From: Mycolicibacillus koreensis
GTDB taxonomy: Bacteria; Actinomycetota; Actinomycetes; Mycobacteriales; Mycobacteriaceae
Reading direction: 5' to 3'
NCBI RefSeq assembly: GCF_002104795.1
Contig: NZ_NCXO01000033.1
Span: 1 to 48,281, forward strand
Length of the DNA stretch: 48,281 bases
Shown: positions 17,952 to 25,580 of the stretch, piece after piece
How the letters are laid out: every line of letters starts with the position of its first letter
Numbering within the stretch: position 1 is the first letter of the stretch
Notes under the pieces: generated by a model
What the model was told of the DNA's origin: nothing
The model's input: only the letters and a program-made list of their open reading frames with translations
The model's database searches: none
Translations under genes and position numbers: made by a program

Positions 17952-18857
17952 ATGACCGCTGAACCGGTCACCGACCTGGTGACCTACGAGACCCTCGAGG
18001 ACGGGCGGATCGCCCGGATCTGGCTCAACCGCCCCGAGACCCACAACGCGCAGACCCGCACCCTGCTGGTCGCCCTCGACGAGGCGTTCACCCGCGCGGA
18101 GGCCGACGACACGGTGCGGGTGGTGATCCTCGCCGCCCGCGGCCGGAACTTCTCCGCCGGGCACGACCTCGGCTCGGAGGCCGCCCTGGCCGAGCGGCGC
18201 CCCGGACCCGGCCAGCACCGCACCTTCACCACCCACGGCGGCACCCGCAGCGGCGTGGCGGAGAAGACCTACCTGCAGGAATGGCATTTCTACTTCGAGA
18301 ACACCCGGCGCTGGCGGGACCTGCGCAAGATCACGATCGCCGCCGTGCAGGGCAACGTGATCTCCGCCGGGCTGATGCTGATGTGGGCGTGCGACCTGAT
18401 CGTCGCCGCCGACGACGCCCGGTTCTCCGACGTGGTCGGGGTGCGCCTGGGTATGCCCGGGGTGGAGTACTACGCCCATCCGTGGGAGTTCGGCCCCCGC
18501 AAGGCCAAGGAACTGTTGTTGACCGGGGACTCCATCGACGCCGACGAGGCCCACCGTCTGGGCATGGTGTCGAAGGTGTTCCCCGTCGACGACCTCGCCG
18601 AGAACACCCTGGCGTTCGCCCGCCGGATCAGCGAACTGCCGACGATGGCGAGCCTGCTCATCAAGGACTCGGTCAACGCCGCCGCCGACGCGATGGGCTT
18701 CACCGAGGCGCTGCGGCACGGGTTCCACATCCACGAACTCGGCCATGCGCACTGGTCTGCGGCCAACGACAACCGGTTCCCGGTGGCGCTGCCGCCGGAG
18801 GTGCCCGACTGGCGCACCGCCGGGCCGACCCAGCTGGCGCGCCGCGACCGCCCCTAG
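17952..18857 (+). CDS. Crotonase-fold (enoyl-CoA hydratase/isomerase family) protein
   Basis: A 301-residue crotonase. The N-terminal half has NRPETHNAQT and the oxyanion-type FSAGHDLGSE; the core continues IAAVQGNVISAGLMLMWACD and FSDVVGVRLGMPG. The two glutamates that activate water in true enoyl-CoA hydratases (in GGGCELA and FGQPEI of the rat enzyme) are replaced here, by Met in SAGLMLM and Val in FSDVV. A standard hydratase reaction is therefore doubtful; isomerase, thioesterase or retro-Claisen-type chemistry is possible. It lies 62 nt from the divergent Rv3489-like start and precedes two SDR genes. Confidence 0.8.
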   Translation: MTAEPVTDLVTYETLEDGRIARIWLNRPETHNAQTRTLLVALDEAFTRAEADDTVRVVILAARGRNFSAGHDLGSEAALAERRPGPGQHRTFTTHGGTRSGVAEKTYLQEWHFYFENTRRWRDLRKITIAAVQGNVISAGLMLMWACDLIVAADDARFSDVVGVRLGMPGVEYYAHPWEFGPRKAKELLLTGDSIDADEAHRLGMVSKVFPVDDLAENTLAFARRISELPTMASLLIKDSVNAAADAMGFTEALRHGFHIHELGHAHWSAANDNRFPVALPPEVPDWRTAGPTQLARRDRP

Positions 18858-18876
18858 AGGCGGCCCGCCGGCGGTG

Positions 18877-18882
18877 TAGCGT
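18877..18882 (+). promoter_or_regulatory. Possible -10 element for the SDR gene
   Basis: TAGCGT (TANNNT pattern) in the 62-nt gap between the crotonase and the SDR at 18920. A leader of about 30 nt with an AGGAG at 18910-18914 would follow. No clear -35 box. Confidence 0.3.
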
Positions 18883-18919
18883 CCGCAGCAGACATGGCGG
18901 TTCGGCGACAGGAGTCGAT

Positions 18920-19741
18920 GTGCAGCTGGGCTTAGCGGATCGCGCCTATCTGGTCACCGGCGGGGGCAGCGGGATCGGCCGCGGCGTGGCCGACGCGCTG
19001 GTCGCCGCCGGCGCGGCGGTGCTGCTGGTCGGGCGCGACGAGCAGCGGCTGGCCGCCGCGGCCGATGGGCTCGGCGAGCCCGACCGGGTGCGCTACCGCA
19101 GCACCGACATCACCGACGAACGGCAGGTCGCCGACGCGGTCGCGGAGGTGGTCGACTGGCGCGGCCGGCTGCACGGGGTGGCGCACTGCGCCGGCGGCTC
19201 GCAGACGATCGGGCCGGTCACCCAGATCGACGCCGCGGCCTGGGACGGCACCGTCGCGCTGAACCTCACCGGCACCATGCATGTGCTCAAACACAGTGCC
19301 GCGCAGCTGGTGCGCGGCGGGGGCGGGGCGTTCGTCGCGATCTCGTCGATCGCGGCGAGCAACACCCACCGCTGGTTCGGCGCCTACGGGCCCACCAAGG
19401 CCGGGGTCGACCACCTGGTGATGTTGGCCGCCGACGAGCTCGGCGCCTCCCGGGTCCGGGTCAACGGGATCCGGCCCGGGCTGATCCGCACCGAGCTGGT
19501 CACCGCCATCCTCGACTCCCCGGCGCTGTCGGCGGACTACCGGGTCAACACCCCGCTGCCGCGGCCCGGCGAGGTCGGCGACATCGCGAACCTGACCCTG
19601 TTTTTGCTCTCCGACGCCGCCGAGTGGATCACCGGGCAGATCATCAACGTCGACGGTGGCCAATCATTGCGCCGCGGACCGGATTTCACTGGGATGCTCG
19701 AGCCGGTATTCGGCGCCGAGGGGTTACGGGGAGTGCTCTGA
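18920..19741 (+). CDS. Short-chain dehydrogenase/reductase
   Basis: A 273-residue classical SDR. Start set at the GTG at 18920, 5 nt past AGGAG; the frame is open through the preceding gene but that part is a shadow. Motifs: TGGGSGIG (13-20), HCAGG in place of NNAG, Ser142 region (AISSIAAS) and Tyr156-x3-Lys160, ending with the usual GQIINVDGGQS. It oxidises an alcohol or reduces a ketone with NAD(P); substrate unknown. The stop overlaps the start of the next SDR by 1 nt (TGATG), so both are co-translated. Confidence 0.85.
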   Translation: MQLGLADRAYLVTGGGSGIGRGVADALVAAGAAVLLVGRDEQRLAAAADGLGEPDRVRYRSTDITDERQVADAVAEVVDWRGRLHGVAHCAGGSQTIGPVTQIDAAAWDGTVALNLTGTMHVLKHSAAQLVRGGGGAFVAISSIAASNTHRWFGAYGPTKAGVDHLVMLAADELGASRVRVNGIRPGLIRTELVTAILDSPALSADYRVNTPLPRPGEVGDIANLTLFLLSDAAEWITGQIINVDGGQSLRRGPDFTGMLEPVFGAEGLRGVL

Positions 19742-20598
19742 TGGGCGTGTACGCAGTCACCGGCGCCGCATCCGGGATGGGTCGACAGGCCGCGGAGAAG
19801 CTCCGCGCGGCCGGCCACCGGGTCATCGGGGTGGATATGCGCGACACCGAGGTGACCGCGGACCTGTCGACGCCGGCCGGGCGGGCGGGTGCGGCGCAGG
19901 CGGTGCTCGACGCCGCCGAGGGGAGTCTGGACGGCGCGGTGCTCGCGGCCGGGCTGGGCCCCACCCCCGGGCGCGGCGGTGTGCGGACGTTGCTGCAGGT
20001 CAACTATTTCGGTGTGGTGGAACTGCTGGGGGCGTGGCGTGCGGCGCTGGCCGCCTCCGACGGGGTCGCCAAGGTGGTGGTGATCGGCAGCAACTCCACC
20101 ACCGTCACCCCCGCGGTCCCGGGTCTCGCGGTGCGCGCACTGTTGGCCTCCAAGGCGCGCCGCGCCGAACGGGTGGTGGCGGTGTTCGGCCCCGGGGCCC
20201 CGTCGCTCGCCTACGCCGCCTCCAAGATCGCGGTGTCGCGCTGGGTGCGCCGTCACGCGGTGCTCCCGGCGTGGGCCGGCGCCGACATCCGGCTCAACGT
20301 GTTGGCGCCGGGGGCGATCATGACCCCACTGTTGGAGAAACAGCTCGCCACCCCCGGACAGGCCAAGGCGGTGCAGGCGTTCCCGGTGCCGGTGGGCCAT
20401 TTCGGCGACGCCGGGCAGCTCGGCGACTGGATGATGTTCATGCTCTCCGAGCCGGCCGAATTCCTCTGCGGCAGCGTCATCTTCGTCGACGGCGGCTCCG
20501 ATGCCTTTTTCCGGGCCGACGATTGGCCGCGCAGCGTTCCGGTGCGCACCCTGATCGGCTACGGCCGGCGGTTCCGGGCGTTTCGGGCCACCCGATAA
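19741..20598 (+). CDS. 3-alpha-hydroxysteroid dehydrogenase/carbonyl reductase-like SDR
   Basis: A 285-residue SDR resembling the short 3-alpha-HSD/carbonyl reductase of Comamonas testosteroni. It shares the early GVDMRDTEV.ADLST segment, AAGLGP, VNYFG and SLAYAASK. Key sites: TGAASGMG (7-14), Ser117 or Ser119, Tyr158-x3-Lys162, close to the positions in the Comamonas enzyme. The family reversibly oxidises 3-alpha-hydroxyl groups of steroids and reduces xenobiotic ketones. This is similarity from memory of the family, not a search result. Its TAA stop lies inside a TAAAAT -10-like box for the next gene. Confidence 0.75.
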   Translation: MGVYAVTGAASGMGRQAAEKLRAAGHRVIGVDMRDTEVTADLSTPAGRAGAAQAVLDAAEGSLDGAVLAAGLGPTPGRGGVRTLLQVNYFGVVELLGAWRAALAASDGVAKVVVIGSNSTTVTPAVPGLAVRALLASKARRAERVVAVFGPGAPSLAYAASKIAVSRWVRRHAVLPAWAGADIRLNVLAPGAIMTPLLEKQLATPGQAKAVQAFPVPVGHFGDAGQLGDWMMFMLSEPAEFLCGSVIFVDGGSDAFFRADDWPRSVPVRTLIGYGRRFRAFRATR

Positions 20599-20601
20599 AA
20601 T
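20596..20601 (+). promoter_or_regulatory. Candidate -10 box (TAAAAT) for the alpha/beta hydrolase
   Basis: TAAAAT overlaps the SDR stop codon. A TTCCGG (20572-20577) lies 18 bp upstream as a weak -35. The resulting leader of about 35 nt carries AGGAGAG just before the ATG at 20643. Confidence 0.45.
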
Positions 20602-20642
20602 CGATCGTGGCCCAACCGGGTCCCAACCAGGTCAGGAGAGAG

Positions 20643-21503
20643 ATGGCGGCAGAGCTCAGCTACGACGACACCCTGCGGGAAGTCAGCACCGAGAACGGGG
20701 TGCTGCGCTACCACGAGGCCGGCGACGGTCCGCCGCTGGTGCTGTTGCACGGCTCCGGGCCCGGCGTGACCGGCTGGCGCAACTTCCGCGGCGTGCTGCC
20801 GACGTTCGCCGAGCGGTTCCGCTGCCTGGTGCTGGAATTCCCCGGGTTCGGGGTCAGCGACGACTTCGGTGGGCACCCGATGATCACCGCGTTCGCCGCG
20901 GTTCCGGCGTTCACCGAGGCGCTGGGGTTGGAGTCGGTGGCCATCGTCGGCAACTCGATGGGCGGTGCGGTCGGCATCAACTACGCGATCAGCAACCCCG
21001 AGCGGGTGCGCCGGCTGGTCACGATCGGCGGGATCGGCACCAACCTGCTCACCCCCGGCCCGGCCGAGGGAATCCGGCTGCTGCAGGAGTTCACCGACGA
21101 CCCCACCCGCGACCGGCTGGTGCGCTGGCTGCGGTCGATGGTCTACGACCCGGCCGTGATCACCGATGAGCTCATCGAGGAACGGTGGGCGCTGGCCACC
21201 GACCCGGAGACCCTGGCCGGTGCGCGCCGGATGTACGGCAGCGAGGCGTTCGCGGCGATGGTCGCGATGATGCGCTCCGCCAAGGCCCCGCAGCCGTGGG
21301 CGATGATGCACCGGCTGTCGGTGCCGACGCTGGTGACCTGGGGCCGCGATGACCGGGTCAGCCCGCTGGACATGGCCCTGATCCCGCTGCGCACCATCCC
21401 CGACGCGGAGTTCCACGTCTTCCCCAACTGCGGGCACTGGACGATGATCGAGGCCAAGGACGCCTTCGAGCGCGTCGTGATCGACTTCCTCACCCGTCCC
21501 TGA
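20643..21503 (+). CDS. Meta-cleavage-product hydrolase-type alpha/beta hydrolase (HsaD/BphD-like)
   Basis: A 286-residue alpha/beta hydrolase. Start at the ATG at 20643 after AGGAGAG. It has the oxyanion motif LLHGSGPG (34-41), nucleophile Ser105 in GNSMGG, Asp in WGRDDRVSPLD and His265 in NCGHW. The pattern HGSGPGVTGW...GNSMGG...MVYDPAVITDELIEERWALA parallels HsaD and BphD, which cleave the carbon-carbon bond of ring-opened dienoates after extradiol cleavage. The extradiol dioxygenase candidate lies 7 kb further right, so a joint pathway is an inference. Other C-C hydrolases or esterases of this group remain possible. Confidence 0.78.
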   Translation: MAAELSYDDTLREVSTENGVLRYHEAGDGPPLVLLHGSGPGVTGWRNFRGVLPTFAERFRCLVLEFPGFGVSDDFGGHPMITAFAAVPAFTEALGLESVAIVGNSMGGAVGINYAISNPERVRRLVTIGGIGTNLLTPGPAEGIRLLQEFTDDPTRDRLVRWLRSMVYDPAVITDELIEERWALATDPETLAGARRMYGSEAFAAMVAMMRSAKAPQPWAMMHRLSVPTLVTWGRDDRVSPLDMALIPLRTIPDAEFHVFPNCGHWTMIEAKDAFERVVIDFLTRP

Positions 21504-21547
21504 CCCCGGCATCCCCACGTCCCGGACCCCCGGAGCCCGGGTGGCGA

Positions 21548-21619
21548 CTGAGATCGACGCCTGAGCGGACACACACCCGCGTATAGGGCCCCGTATGTCC
21601 GCTGAGACGTCGATCTCAG
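21548..21619. terminator. Long imperfect palindrome between convergent genes
   Basis: Two 24-nt arms (21548-21571 and 21596-21619) are complementary at 22 of 24 positions around a 24-nt loop. They begin CTGAGATCGACG and end CGTCGATCTCAG. It lies between the stop codons of the alpha/beta hydrolase and cpsA, which converge here, so it may act as a bidirectional terminator. The arms are much longer than usual for a terminator, so it could also be a dispersed palindromic repeat unit. Confidence 0.7.
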
Positions 21620-21651
21620 CAGGCTTCAGCCTCCGGCCGAGCCGGGAGGGG

Positions 21652-23205
21652 TCAGTTGACGCAGGGGATGCCGCCGCCGCCCTCGATGGGCCGGCCCTCG
21701 TCGGGGGTGGGCTCGGTGTTCCACGGGTCGTCGTCGGATTCCCATGTGCTGGCGGTGGTGCTGGTCGTGCTCGTGGTGGTCGTGGTGGTCAGCGCCGGCG
21801 GGTAGTAGCCGGGGCCCAGCGTGACCTGGATCCGGTCGGCCGGCAGCGCCGGGTCGGGGGCCTCGGCGACATCGATGTCGAGCAGTTCGCCGATGCGGGC
21901 TGCGTCGATGTCGGCGCCGGCGCCGTAGCTGATCACGGTGGTGGTGGGATCGCCGTCCTCGGCGTCGCGCACGGCGTCGGTGCCGTAGCCGATCTCCTCC
22001 AGCGAGTAGGAGACGGTGGAGGCCAGCCCCGCGGTGTCACCGGCGTTGACCACGTCGACGAGCGTGTTCGGGTCGGGCATGTGGTCGGTGGTGGTCGTCG
22101 GGGTGGTGTCCTTGCCGATCGCGGCGGCCACCTCCGCCCGGATCGCGGCCGGGTCGACGATGTTGACCGACTGGCCGTCGATCATGTCGTAGCGCAGCAC
22201 CGGCAGCGTGCGGTACTCCACCTCGCCGCCGGCCAGGGCCTGCATCCGGCGGAACTGCTCTTCGCCCCACCCGGCGGAGAGCACCACGTTCTTGCGGACC
22301 ACCGCCATCAGCCGTTTGAGTTTGCCGAGGTCGCTGAAGGTGCCGGAGTCGTTGAGTTGGTGCATCACCGACACCAGGAACGCCTGCTGGCGGTGGGTGC
22401 GGTCCAGATCGCCGTTGTCCAGGCCGTGGCGCTGGCGCACGAACGCCAACGCCTGGGCGGCGGTCAGACGTTGGCGTCCGGCGGGGAAGTCCGCGCCGGA
22501 GTACTCGTCGTAGACGGCGTGGTTGAGGCAGACCTCCACCCCACCGAGGCTCTCGGTGAGATCGTAGAAGCCGCCCAGGTTGACCTCGGCGAAGTAGTCG
22601 ATCGGCACCCCGGTCAGGTTGCGCACCGCCCGCAGGGTCGCAACCCGTCCCGCTTCCCGGCCGCGGGTCTCCAACTCTTTTTGGTCCTCGACGCCGTCCT
22701 CGGCGAGCTGGTTGGCGGTGTAGGCCTTGGTCAGCCCGTAGGCCTCCTTGATCTTGATGTGGTCGTAACCCGGGATGCCGCTGAACGCGATGTAGTCGTC
22801 CCGCGGGATCGAGAACGCGACCACCCGGTTGTCGGCGCCGACATGCACCAGGATCAGCGTGTTGGTGTTGTAGCCGCCGTCGTCGGAGTCCCCGGCGTGC
22901 AGCTGGCTGAGCACGGCGTCGGGCAGGTCGTTGCCGTCCTGGTCCTTGCGGGAGTCCAGGCCCATCAGCAGGATGTTCATCTCCCCGCCGGTCGAGTGCG
23001 GGTCGTCGGCGGTGAGCGCGTCGGAGACGGTGATGCCGTCCAGGGCGCCGTGCGCCACCCAGTAGCCGGCCCCGGTCACCAGCATCGCGGCCACCGAGAC
23101 CAGCGCGGTGAGGCTGCGCGCCAGGCCGCGCGCGACGCGCACCGACTGCCGCGGCATCCGGTGGCGGCCACCGGGGCGCGGCGCGGGACGGGCCTGCGCG
23201 GTCAT
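21652..23205 (-). CDS. cpsA: LytR-CpsA-Psr (LCP) family ligase CpsA
   Basis: A 517-residue LCP protein. A short basic N-terminus and one transmembrane helix (about 30-52) precede the extracytoplasmic LCP domain, with NILLMGLDSR, FSIPRDDYIAF, LGGVEVCLN and LAFVRQRHG. A LytR_C-type domain (VDVVNAGDTAGLA... to about residue 460) follows, then a threonine-rich tail. LCP enzymes attach arabinogalactan to peptidoglycan in mycobacteria. CpsA (Rv3484) is close to this length and also lies near a PE/PPE pair. ATG at 23205. Confidence 0.88.
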   Translation of the reverse strand: MTAQARPAPRPGGRHRMPRQSVRVARGLARSLTALVSVAAMLVTGAGYWVAHGALDGITVSDALTADDPHSTGGEMNILLMGLDSRKDQDGNDLPDAVLSQLHAGDSDDGGYNTNTLILVHVGADNRVVAFSIPRDDYIAFSGIPGYDHIKIKEAYGLTKAYTANQLAEDGVEDQKELETRGREAGRVATLRAVRNLTGVPIDYFAEVNLGGFYDLTESLGGVEVCLNHAVYDEYSGADFPAGRQRLTAAQALAFVRQRHGLDNGDLDRTHRQQAFLVSVMHQLNDSGTFSDLGKLKRLMAVVRKNVVLSAGWGEEQFRRMQALAGGEVEYRTLPVLRYDMIDGQSVNIVDPAAIRAEVAAAIGKDTTPTTTTDHMPDPNTLVDVVNAGDTAGLASTVSYSLEEIGYGTDAVRDAEDGDPTTTVISYGAGADIDAARIGELLDIDVAEAPDPALPADRIQVTLGPGYYPPALTTTTTTSTTSTTASTWESDDDPWNTEPTPDEGRPIEGGGGIPCVN

Positions 23206-23238
23206 CCCTCAAGTATGGGGCAGTGCGGGTGCGGAACG

Positions 23239-23258
23239 AAAAACGCCGGTGACCCGGC
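23239..23258 (-). terminator. Intrinsic terminator after the PPE gene
   Basis: Read on the minus strand: GCCGG-GTCA-CCGGC followed by C? no, by G and then TTTTT, starting right after the PPE stop codon. This 5-bp GC stem with a 4-nt loop and a T-run is a classical rho-independent terminator, uncommon in this genome region. It implies that cpsA, which begins 34 nt further on, has its own promoter. Confidence 0.65.
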
Positions 23259-24482
23259 TCACTCGGCCTTCGGCTGGGCGCGGCGGCGCGGCGTCTTGCG
23301 TTTGCGTGCCTTCGACCGGGACAGCAGCGACGGGGATGCGACGTCGGCGCTGCGCCGGTTGCGCAGCGCCATCGGTGCCAGGGCCCCGGCCGCGACGAAC
23401 CCGGCCGCGCTGGGGATGGTGAACCCGTCGGCCGACGCCGGTTCGGCGGCGTCGGCGAGCACCACGCCGTCCGACCCGTCCAGGTCGGGTGCGCCGTCCA
23501 GGTCGGGCGGGGCGGTGGCCGCCCAGCTCGGCGGGACCGACAGCCCGTCGACCTCGTAGGCGTCGCCGAGCGCGGCCACCGTCGCGTGCGGGGTGGCGGT
23601 CGGGCCGCCCGACGCCCCGGAGATGAGGTCCAGGCCCTGAGCGGTGGCGGTGGGCACCACACCGCGCCCGGCGGCCGACGCCGAGTTACCGACCGCGGCG
23701 GCGATGGCGGTGAACACGTTCCAGGACACGATGTTGCCCGCCGCGTTGGTTACCGTGGTGGCGCCGTTCCACAACCCGACGCCGCCGGTCGAATTCACCA
23801 GGTCGCCGAGGAAACCGGCGGGAGTGATGCTGCTGGCCGCGTTGCCCAGCGTGGTGGGTGAGATGGCGGTGTTGAGTTGCTGCATGGCGGCGGGCAGCTG
23901 GTCGACCAGCTGGGACAACCCGGCTTGGCCGGTGGCTGCCGGGGCGGCGACCCCGGTACCGTGCGGGCCGGTCGGTGCGGACAGCGGGGTGAGCTGCGCG
24001 GCGGCCGCCGACGCGGCGAGATAGCCGTACATGGCGGAGGCGTCCTGGGCCCACATCTCGGCGTAGTGGGCCTCGGTGGCGGCGATCGCCGCGGTGTTCT
24101 GGCCGAGGATGTTGGTGGCGACCAAGGTGGCCAGCTGCACCCGGTTGGCGGCGATCACCGGGGGCGGCACCGTCATCGCGAACGCGCTCTCGTAGGCGGC
24201 GGCCGACGCCATCGCCTGCGCGCCGGCCTGCTCGGCGGCCTCGGCGGTCTGGAACATCCAGGTCACGTAGGGCGCCAGCGAGGTGGCCATCGTCATCGCG
24301 GTCGGGCCCAGCCACTCTTCGGTGGTCAGCGCGGTGATCACCGACTGGTAGGCGATCGCGGTGGTGCCCAGCTCGCTGCCCAGCCCGTTCCACGCCCCGG
24401 CGGCGGCCATCATCGGGCCCACCCCGGGTCCGGTGTACATCCAGCCGGAGATGATCTCCGGGGGGAGTGCGGCAAAAATCAT
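23259..24482 (-). CDS. PPE family protein, SVP subfamily
   Basis: A 407-residue PPE protein. The N-terminal PPE domain (about 1-175) has Pro7-Pro8-Glu9, a WMYTGPG motif and [12 protein letters not shown]. The middle is Ala/Gly/Thr-rich. GLSVPPSW at 313-320 defines the SVP subfamily. The tail ends with a hydrophobic stretch and a basic RKRKTPRRR segment. An exact 6-residue repeat, PDLDG-A/S, comes from a near-perfect 18-bp duplication (23478-23513). It follows the PE gene by 14 nt, and the two should form the secreted PE-PPE heterodimer handled by a type VII (ESX-5-like) system encoded elsewhere. A PE31-PPE60 pair lies near cpsA in M. tuberculosis. Confidence 0.9.
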   Translation of the reverse strand: MIFAALPPEIISGWMYTGPGVGPMMAAAGAWNGLGSELGTTAIAYQSVITALTTEEWLGPTAMTMATSLAPYVTWMFQTAEAAEQAGAQAMASAAAYESAFAMTVPPPVIAANRVQLATLVATNILGQNTAAIAATEAHYAEMWAQDASAMYGYLAASAAAAQLTPLSAPTGPHGTGVAAPAATGQAGLSQLVDQLPAAMQQLNTAISPTTLGNAASSITPAGFLGDLVNSTGGVGLWNGATTVTNAAGNIVSWNVFTAIAAAVGNSASAAGRGVVPTATAQGLDLISGASGGPTATPHATVAALGDAYEVDGLSVPPSWAATAPPDLDGAPDLDGSDGVVLADAAEPASADGFTIPSAAGFVAAGALAPMALRNRRSADVASPSLLSRSKARKRKTPRRRAQPKAE

Positions 24483-24496
24483 CGGGGTCCTTCCCG

Positions 24497-25315
24497 CTAC
24501 ACGGCCGGCGGTCGCGGCGTCAGTTTGGCTTTAATGGCGTACTTGGCGGCCCCGGCGGGTCCGTGGTGGTCACCGCCGGCGGCCGCCGGAAGCCCGCCCG
24601 GCACCCCGGCGAACGGCATCTGCGCCGAGGCCGCGCCGGCTCGGGCCACCCCGTTCAGGGCGGCGGCGGGATTGGCCGCGGTGGGTGCGGCGGTGCCCCA
24701 GCTGGCCGGCACCGAAAGGCGCCCGGCGCTGGCGGCCTGCCCGGTGGCGGCGCTGACCGGTGTGGCTGCGCCCGCGGTGCTGGCGGCCGGCGCGGCGGCC
24801 GGGGCGGCGCCCTCGGCCGCGATCGCCTCCCCAGCGCCCAGGTCGGTCTCGCCGGTGAGCGCCGCCGGCGGGATGGCGCTGAAAATGGAAGCGGCCGAGC
24901 CGAAGTTGCTGACCTGGCCGATGCCCATCATTGCGGCGTTACTCAGCAAGCTGGCCACCGGGCCGTAGGAGCCACCGCCGGTGACCATCCCCAGCAGACC
25001 CGACGACGCCGCTGACGAGCCGACATCCAGCGTGCTCAGCGACTCGGTGCCGCCGTAGGAGGCGGCGTTGGAGCCGAGGGTGTGCACCACCATCTGATGA
25101 ATCGCGTCGGCCTGGGCGCTGATCTGCTGATACAGGGTGCCGTAGGCGGAGAACTGGGTGGCCTGCAGCGCCGAGACGGGGTCGGCGGCGGCCGGGGCGA
25201 TCGTCGTGGTCGGGGCGGCGGCGGCGCCGTTGTGGGCGGCCAGGGCGGAGCCGAGTGCCTCCAGGTTGCCGGCGGCGACCGACAGGGCCTCCGGGCGGGT
25301 GGTGACAAAAGACAT
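24497..25315 (-). CDS. PE family protein with SVP-like C-terminal extension
   Basis: A 272-residue PE protein. The PE domain (about 1-92) has Pro8-Glu9 and ends with the type VII secretion motif YxxxE (Tyr87-Glu91, YGGTE). GAGGAG precedes the ATG at 25315. Beyond the domain is a Gly/Ala-rich part carrying LSVPASWG at 200-207, which closely resembles the LSVPPSWA motif of the partner PPE-SVP protein. That motif is expected in PPE-SVP proteins and less so in PE proteins. First gene of a PE-PPE pair. Function probably at the cell envelope or in nutrient access; not determinable here. Confidence 0.88.
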   Translation of the reverse strand: MSFVTTRPEALSVAAGNLEALGSALAAHNGAAAAPTTTIAPAAADPVSALQATQFSAYGTLYQQISAQADAIHQMVVHTLGSNAASYGGTESLSTLDVGSSAASSGLLGMVTGGGSYGPVASLLSNAAMMGIGQVSNFGSAASIFSAIPPAALTGETDLGAGEAIAAEGAAPAAAPAASTAGAATPVSAATGQAASAGRLSVPASWGTAAPTAANPAAALNGVARAGAASAQMPFAGVPGGLPAAAGGDHHGPAGAAKYAIKAKLTPRPPAV

Positions 25316-25540
25316 GTCTGCTCCTCGTCTGCAGAACGCGGACTCAACGAATGTGTTGCCACGCTAATGAATTGCGGGCTCAGCCTGCGCGTTCGAGTGA
25401 CGAGAGAAAGGATCGTTAACGGTCTTTTAACACCCGGGCCCCATTTTTTAACGGAGTGTTTTCACCGGGCGTTTTCTCTGGAAATTTGCTGAAAGAATGG
25501 TGGGAGTGGTCGGGGTCGAGAACACCGGGACCGAGAACAC
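25316..25540. other. AT-richer intergenic region upstream of the PE gene
   Basis: No gene seen. The stretch 25410-25500 is AT-rich for this genome and has TTAAC at 25416, 25427 and 25448, two of them extended to TTAACGG. A short direct repeat CGAGAACACC occurs at 25517-25526 and 25532-25541. It should hold the PE-PPE promoter on the minus strand; a TAGCGT -10-like hexamer occurs there but no convincing -35. Confidence 0.4.
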
Positions 25541-25580
25541 CTAGGCAGCCCTAGGCAGCCCTAGGCAGCCCTAGGCAGCA
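25541..25580. repeat. Four-copy 10-bp tandem repeat spanning a stop codon
   Basis: Four head-to-tail copies of CTAGGCAGCC (the last ends in A). On the minus strand each includes TAG, and the copy at 25571-25580 supplies the stop codon of the flavin monooxygenase gene (25571-25573). The other three copies lie directly downstream. It is the second tandem repeat in this window that copies a gene's stop-codon region. Confidence 0.85.

Noticed and set aside
21595..23559. A 654-codon plus-strand open frame opposite cpsA
   Set aside because: It is a GC-driven shadow: its product is low-complexity Gly/Val/Asp/Arg text, while the minus strand encodes a complete LCP protein.
25416..25454. TTAAC repeats upstream of the PE gene as an operator
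   Set aside because: Spacing is irregular (11 and 21 bp) and no known regulator motif fits. It is mentioned only as content of the gap.
25541..25580. The short tandem repeats as a CRISPR array
   Set aside because: Units of 10 bp are contiguous without spacers and there are no cas genes.
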